Under the pieces are notes generated by a model. That model searched no databases. It saw nothing but the letters and a program-made list of their open reading frames with translations, and was not told the DNA's origin. The position numbers and the translations under genes are program-made. Positions 13,203 to 16,864 of a stretch of 16,864 bases of DNA are shown one piece after another. Position 1 is the first letter of the stretch. Every line of letters starts with the position of its first letter. The stretch lies in contig JAITLH010000092.1 of NCBI GenBank assembly GCA_031277995.1, positions 1-16,864 on the forward strand, in the 5' to 3' direction. Origin of the DNA: Deltaproteobacteria bacterium. Lineage in GTDB: Bacteria; Desulfobacterota; Desulfarculia; Adiutricales; Adiutricaceae.

Positions 13203-13727
13203 CTAAGCGCTCCCGGAGGCTTGGTTTTTTCGGGGGGCTTTTCCTGGGGCTTTTCCGGCACCGCCTTTGGGGAGGTCGAAATTGGATTTTTTTAGAATCC
13301 TGTGGATCGACATGACGGAAACGGCCTCGACGTATTTAAGTTCCATGGCCTTTTGGGCCAAAAGGCGAAGGGTCCAACGGGCCTGGCCCTCGGGCGGGGG
13401 AGAGCTGGCCAGGGCCATGAGCTTGGTTTCGAAGGCGCCGTCAAGCTTGAGGGCCGGCTTTTTGGCATTGGGCTCTTTTCGTTCGATTGCGCTCGATAGG
13501 CCTTCCTCGACGAAACGCTTTTTGAGCCTTATCAAAGTCCTTTCCCCAAAACCAAGGGCGGCGCATATTTTTTTGGCGGGCCAGCCGGGTCCGCCAGGCT
13601 TTATTTCGCTTAACAATAGGGCCCTGTAAAAAAGGGCCTTACGTCCGTTGCCCTTTCGGGTTTTGGCCAATTTTGTCAGCTCGTCTCTTTGTGGCGTGGT
13701 TAACGAGATGACGTATCGCCTAACCAT
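13203..13727 (-). mobile_element. IS630-type transposase, N-terminal half only
   Basis: A 174-residue protein from the ATG at 13727 (VRRYVISLTTPQRDELTKL). The first about 110 residues match the helix-turn-helix DNA-binding part of IS630/Tc1-type transposases: ARTRK-like KGNGRKALFYRALLL, the HTH AKKICAALGFGERTLIRLKKRFVEEGL, and RWTLRLLAQKAMEL...SIHRILKKSNFDL. Where the family continues into the DDE catalytic domain, this protein has a Lys/Gly/Pro/Ala tail and stops. No catalytic half was found within 350 bases downstream, so the element is a remnant or a domesticated DNA-binding protein. GGGGG lies eight bases before the chosen ATG; the frame extends to ATG 13811 without a ribosome site. Terminal repeats were not found. 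Confidence 0.75.
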
Positions 13728-13902
13728 AAAAACGGCCCCCAAACCATCGCGAATACCATGGGCGACAATCATTAAAAAACCAGGCCTCGGGGCCCCAGAA
13801 GGCGAAGTCATTACGATACTTTAATGCCCCGATGCCATGGTATCGAATTATCGGTCTCCCGTCGGTTTTGGCTTTCCCGTTTTGGTCGCCCGTTTAGCGC
13901 CT

Positions 13903-15096
13903 TTAGGCAAAATCCTCGGGCCGGACTATTTGGGCCAGGATCTCGTCGCCGGCTTTAAGGTTCTCCCCCTCGACCTTGGTCATGTAAAGGGCGTTGGCCG
14001 CGATGCCTTGGTGGGTACGCGCCGATCGGGGATCGAGGGGGGTGGCCAAAAATTTGCCGTTTTCGCGGGCGACCATGAGGTTAAAGAGAAACGAGAGGCC
14101 CTTGGGACCTTGGAGGGCCTCGGTCAGGGTAACTTTCACGGCGGCCCTGGGAATGACGGGCTGCCTAAGAAACTTTCTGACTATGGCGTTTAGGCACCAT
14201 TCCAGCCCGTAAAAAGCCGCGATCATGGGGCCGGGCAGGTTTACGATCAAAACCGTTCCCGAAACGTAGAGGCCCAGGGGTTTTCCGGGGGCGGCGGCCA
14301 CGCCCTGGAGTAAAAACTTGGCCCTTTTCTTTAAAATTTTGGAGTTATGGTCATCCCCGCCCTTGGAGGATCCGCCGTTTACGATAATTACGTCGGCCCA
14401 GGCCAGGGCCCGCTCCAGGGCGTCCGAGAGGACCTCGGGACTGTCTTTAACGATGGGAAAGTTCCAGACCTCGGCCCCCAGGGCTTTTAGGGTCTCGGAG
14501 ACCATGAGGCCGTTTGATTCAACGTTTTGGCCCCTTTGGGGTTTTAGGCCGCCGCAAATAAGTTCGCTGCCGGTGGGGATGAAGGCCACTTTGGGCTTGG
14601 CCAAAACCTCCACGAAATCATGCCCGCCCATTTGCAAAAAACCCAGATCCCTGGGAAGAAGTAACCGATGCTTTGAGGCTAGCGGTTCCCCCTCGGCCAG
14701 CTGGCTTCCGGCCGAACGGACGTTTAAACCGGGGGTGACTTTTAACCCCGGCGTAATCTTCATAAACCCATCGGCGAAACTCACGTCCTCGACCAAAATC
14801 ACGGCGTCGAATTTGTCGTCAAAATCATCGCCCATGTCGGCCCTGGCGTAATCGCGCCCTTCTTTAAAAGCGATGGTATCCGGGTGGCCTTGGGCGAAAT
14901 CGCCCGACCTCACGGCGTAACCGTCCATTTGGGCCGAGCGATAAACGGGCAGGGTGTTTTTGGAAAAATAATCCCTGGCCACCACGCGGCCCAGGGCGTT
15001 TTTCACCTCCACCAACTCCGTTTGGGGCCGGGGATACCAATTGTCGCCAATCGTCTCCAGGGCTTCTTCTTTGGCGCTAAGCTCGGGCATGGACAT
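13903..15096 (-). CDS. moeA: Molybdopterin molybdenumtransferase MoeA
   Basis: A 397-residue cytosolic enzyme that inserts molybdate (or tungstate) into adenylylated molybdopterin. Marks in order: RSAQMDGYAV (53-62), matching the family's SAMDGYA signature with one extra residue; the MoCF-biosynthesis core KVAFIPTGSEL (about 169-179) and ADVIIVNGGSSKGGDDHNSKIL (about 224-245, the GGxSxGxxD motif); APGKPLG (259-265); and NLPGPMIAAF (276-285), where the usual LPGNP reads LPGP. The C-terminal domain IV ends near 397. Length is normal. Two ATGs (15096, 15090) are possible; AGGT lies three bases before the first and nine before the second. The gene follows pgsW by 131 bases on the same strand without a visible terminator. 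No other cofactor gene or molybdoenzyme is in the window. Confidence 0.9.
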   Translation of the reverse strand: MSMPELSAKEEALETIGDNWYPRPQTELVEVKNALGRVVARDYFSKNTLPVYRSAQMDGYAVRSGDFAQGHPDTIAFKEGRDYARADMGDDFDDKFDAVILVEDVSFADGFMKITPGLKVTPGLNVRSAGSQLAEGEPLASKHRLLLPRDLGFLQMGGHDFVEVLAKPKVAFIPTGSELICGGLKPQRGQNVESNGLMVSETLKALGAEVWNFPIVKDSPEVLSDALERALAWADVIIVNGGSSKGGDDHNSKILKKRAKFLLQGVAAAPGKPLGLYVSGTVLIVNLPGPMIAAFYGLEWCLNAIVRKFLRQPVIPRAAVKVTLTEALQGPKGLSFLFNLMVARENGKFLATPLDPRSARTHQGIAANALYMTKVEGENLKAGDEILAQIVRPEDFA

Positions 15097-15227
15097 TTAC
15101 CTACAACGATCCTTAAAAAAATTTAAAAAAATTAAATGGAGGCGACTAACCGCGGACGCGTATAACCTTACTAATTTATCATGACTTTAGAGCTACGATC
15201 AACGAAAATTTAAGGCCCCAAATACCC

Positions 15228-16343
15228 CTACCTTTTTTCCCCCGCCGCCTTGGGGGCCTCCAAACGGGCCAGAAAGGCGGCCAAAGTCAGCCAGCCCAAT
15301 AACGTCAAGGCCAAAAAAATCCCCCGCCTTTTTTGGGCCAATAAGGGCCTGTGGCTTACTTCCAAATCCCTGGGGCTAAGGGGCAAATTGTATCGGGCGG
15401 CCAAACGCTCGATATTAAGCAAATGAATGACCGGGACGTTTTCCTCCAGCATTCTAAAAATTAGCCCCCTTTTCGCGCTCCCGGTTTTCGGAACCCCCCG
15501 AATAAGTCCATTATCCAAAAGGGCCGCCTCGGGCACCCAGCCCAAAGCCGTGACCCCGCCCCCAACGTTTATATAGGCCTTGGGGGGGCCACCCGCGAAA
15601 TACAGCCCCCGCCTACGATCCATGTCCTCGATAAGGCTTTTGACCCCGTTTTCCGGCAAATACTTGGCCCCGTGCCTGGCCACCGCCTCAAAACCCAAAG
15701 CGTAACCCGTGCCATCGATCCCGCCCCCGGTCTCGACAATGCCCCCAAGGGAGGCATACTCCGAAAGCCAGGCCAATTCGCCCCTTTCGAATAGATACCT
15801 TTCCATGTCCAGCCAAGTAAAGCCCCCAACGTTGGCCCCGTAACTAGACGCCCCAATGGAACTGATGATTAAGGGCCTTAAGCCCAATGCCTCCGCGGCC
15901 GAGAGAACGGCCAAATTTAGCGCCGGAAAGGAACCCGACAACGAAACGGCCACCTTGTCCCCTTCCCCAACCCCGGCTTCCCTTAGCCAAGTAACCACCA
16001 AAGCCGCGAAATACGGATTTAACGAAGTTTGCTTGGCCCTTAAATCCCCCAGCGTCGTCGTCAAATCGGAATAATCCACCCCGATGAGACCCGACCCGGC
16101 CACGTCCAAGGCCAAATCGATGGGCGGCCCGTTTTCGATCCTGGCGTTTTTTAATAAACCAATTCTTCTTTTGGTAAGCCCGGCCGCCCTTAAGGCCACC
16201 CCATCAGGCAAAGGCGGCCTTTGGGCCAAGTCTATCCCCAGACAAACCAAGGAAACCAAGCCGGCCAAAACGATAATCGCCCTTAAACACTTGGGCTTTA
16301 ATTTGGCGGCGAAAACCGGGGCGCCCAGTAAACGTTCAATCAT
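15228..16343 (-). CDS. pgsW: Poly-gamma-glutamate system protein PgsW
   Basis: A 371-residue membrane-anchored protein of the PgsW family, found with poly-gamma-glutamate synthesis genes. The family core is strong: GSGLIGVDYSDLTTTLGDL, AKQTSLNPYFAALVV, GDKVAVSLSGSFPALNLAVL, PLIISSIGASSYGAN and TWLDMER. One transmembrane segment lies near the N-terminus (LRAIIVLAGLVSLVCLGI) and one near the C-terminus (GIFLALTLLGWLTLAAFLA), so the central domain probably sits outside the cytoplasm. The biochemical role is not established. The ATG at 16343 has AAAAGG six bases upstream; an in-frame TTG at 16358 does not. The synthetase genes usually beside it (pgsB, pgsC) are absent within 500 bases upstream and in the rest of the window. 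Confidence 0.85.
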   Translation of the reverse strand: MIERLLGAPVFAAKLKPKCLRAIIVLAGLVSLVCLGIDLAQRPPLPDGVALRAAGLTKRRIGLLKNARIENGPPIDLALDVAGSGLIGVDYSDLTTTLGDLRAKQTSLNPYFAALVVTWLREAGVGEGDKVAVSLSGSFPALNLAVLSAAEALGLRPLIISSIGASSYGANVGGFTWLDMERYLFERGELAWLSEYASLGGIVETGGGIDGTGYALGFEAVARHGAKYLPENGVKSLIEDMDRRRGLYFAGGPPKAYINVGGGVTALGWVPEAALLDNGLIRGVPKTGSAKRGLIFRMLEENVPVIHLLNIERLAARYNLPLSPRDLEVSHRPLLAQKRRGIFLALTLLGWLTLAAFLARLEAPKAAGEKR

Positions 16344-16412
16344 GTCAGGCCTTTTCAAAAACTTAACTTTAAGGGATTCAATCGCCTCGGCGGATGGATG
16401 GGTTATGATGAA

Positions 16413-16439
16413 AATTATTTTTTTCTTTAAACGCTTAAA
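16413..16439 (-). promoter_or_regulatory. Upstream element shared with the 195-codon gene
   Basis: TTTAAGCGTTT, an A-rich run and ATAATT on the minus strand, 87 bases before the pgsW ATG. It matches 6673-6698 in sequence and in distance to the start codon. Confidence 0.35.
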
Positions 16440-16816
16440 AACAAGCCAGTTATTGCCTTAAACCAGGGCCAAAAAAAACCAATAAATTACCCGTAGGCGT
16501 TGGGGGCGCGTAATTTAACCACAAAATTAATGGCAATCACCAAACGCTTAAATATTTCATGACCAGAGCCGTTATAAAAATTATTGAAGAAAACCAAAAA
16601 CTAAGCAATTTTATGATTAACTCAACTCTCACCATTTACCATTATTTTAAGCATATTAGTACTAATTATGAAAAAAGCAACATTATAAATTTCATAACAG
16701 ATCTTTTGCAGATCGGAATTTAGTAATACATAATTACTTAAATACCAATCGGTCAGAAATAATTTAGAATTGTAATTTTGGATTTAAATAAGCGGTGAAA
16801 ATTAGATGAGTAAAAG

Positions 16817-16864
16817 ATGAATCTGAGATCAAGTATTGATCAAAAAAAGGCGAGAATTATTTTT
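16817..16864 (+). CDS. Possible start of a gene cut by the window edge
   Basis: Sixteen codons, MNLRSSIDQKKARIIF, stay open to the end. GAG lies seven bases upstream, a weak ribosome site. Nothing can be said about the product. Confidence 0.2.
   Translation, partial: MNLRSSIDQKKARIIF

Larger units (their letters stand above)
16344..16864. other. AT-rich right end without a clear gene
   Basis: It contains the pgsW leader with the shared TTTAAGCGTT element (16413-16439) and another AACGCTTAAA at 16543-16552. A 54-codon frame from ATG 16559 to TAG 16723 (plus) lacks a ribosome site. An ATG at 16817 (plus) opens a frame to the window edge. Confidence 0.5.

Noticed and set aside
13814..13845. 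CGATAC/GTATCG inverted repeat as a transposon end
   Set aside because: Only six bases, no partner on the other side of the transposase gene and no target duplication; TTACGATACTTTAA also recurs at 6648-6661 on the other strand, which is probably chance.
15097..15227. Molybdenum cofactor riboswitch before moeA
   Set aside because: The 131-base leader is AT-rich and lacks a recognisable aptamer fold; only a weak TTGATC/TAAATT promoter-like pair is seen.
16559..16723. Plus-strand 54-codon frame in the AT-rich right end
   Set aside because: No ribosome site, and this length is expected by chance in AT-rich DNA; relatives could overturn this.

Overview
The window looks like chromosomal DNA of an anaerobic bacterium, most likely a deltaproteobacterium (Desulfobacterota). 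This rests on the gene mix: a tyrosine phenol-lyase-like enzyme, a CooT nickel protein beside a DUF3842 protein, a MoeA, a PgsW, and a SPOR/VWA-type lipoprotein. It is an inference, since no rRNA or other phylogenetic marker is present. Coding parts are GC-rich. Intergenic parts mix GGCC-rich stretches, homopolymer runs and AT-rich patches. By my count only about 60% of the window codes for protein, low for a free-living bacterium and suggestive of a genome with expanded or decaying spacers.

Left part (1-3630): two strong hairpins, then on the minus strand a tyrosine phenol-lyase/tryptophanase-family enzyme and, after a 430-base spacer, a SPOR-domain lipoprotein with a VWA-like C-terminal half. 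Next comes an 800-base spacer whose strand composition flips from C-rich to G-rich. It runs into an AT-rich island (about 4200-5440) with an apparent minus-strand operon of small unknown genes. The most striking feature is here: three tandem 51-base units, each coding a 17-residue hydrophobic segment, sit between a good ribosome binding site and a 132-codon gene. The last unit is one base short in a homopolymer, so the frame breaks at an ATGA stop/start overlap.

Middle (6013-10079): a 195-codon unknown gene (minus, TTG start) faces away from a plus-strand group of a divergent FmdB-type zinc ribbon protein, DUF3842 and CooT. A bidirectional terminator separates this group from a convergent NAD(P)/FAD oxidoreductase (minus).

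Right part (10080-16864): a 1.2-kb spacer with an 18-bp tandem repeat, a G-quadruplex motif and a terminator; greA; an unknown 171-codon gene; an isolated IS630-type transposase N-terminal half; moeA; and pgsW, all on the minus strand. The right end is AT-rich with no clear gene.

Several spacers share repeat material. One intergenic repeat family occurs in at least four copies (3885-3985, 5798-5920, 13113-13160, and inverted at 10935-10990). Short degenerate tandem arrays of 12, 13 and 18 bp occur in others. I found no CRISPR array, tRNA, rRNA or recognisable riboswitch.
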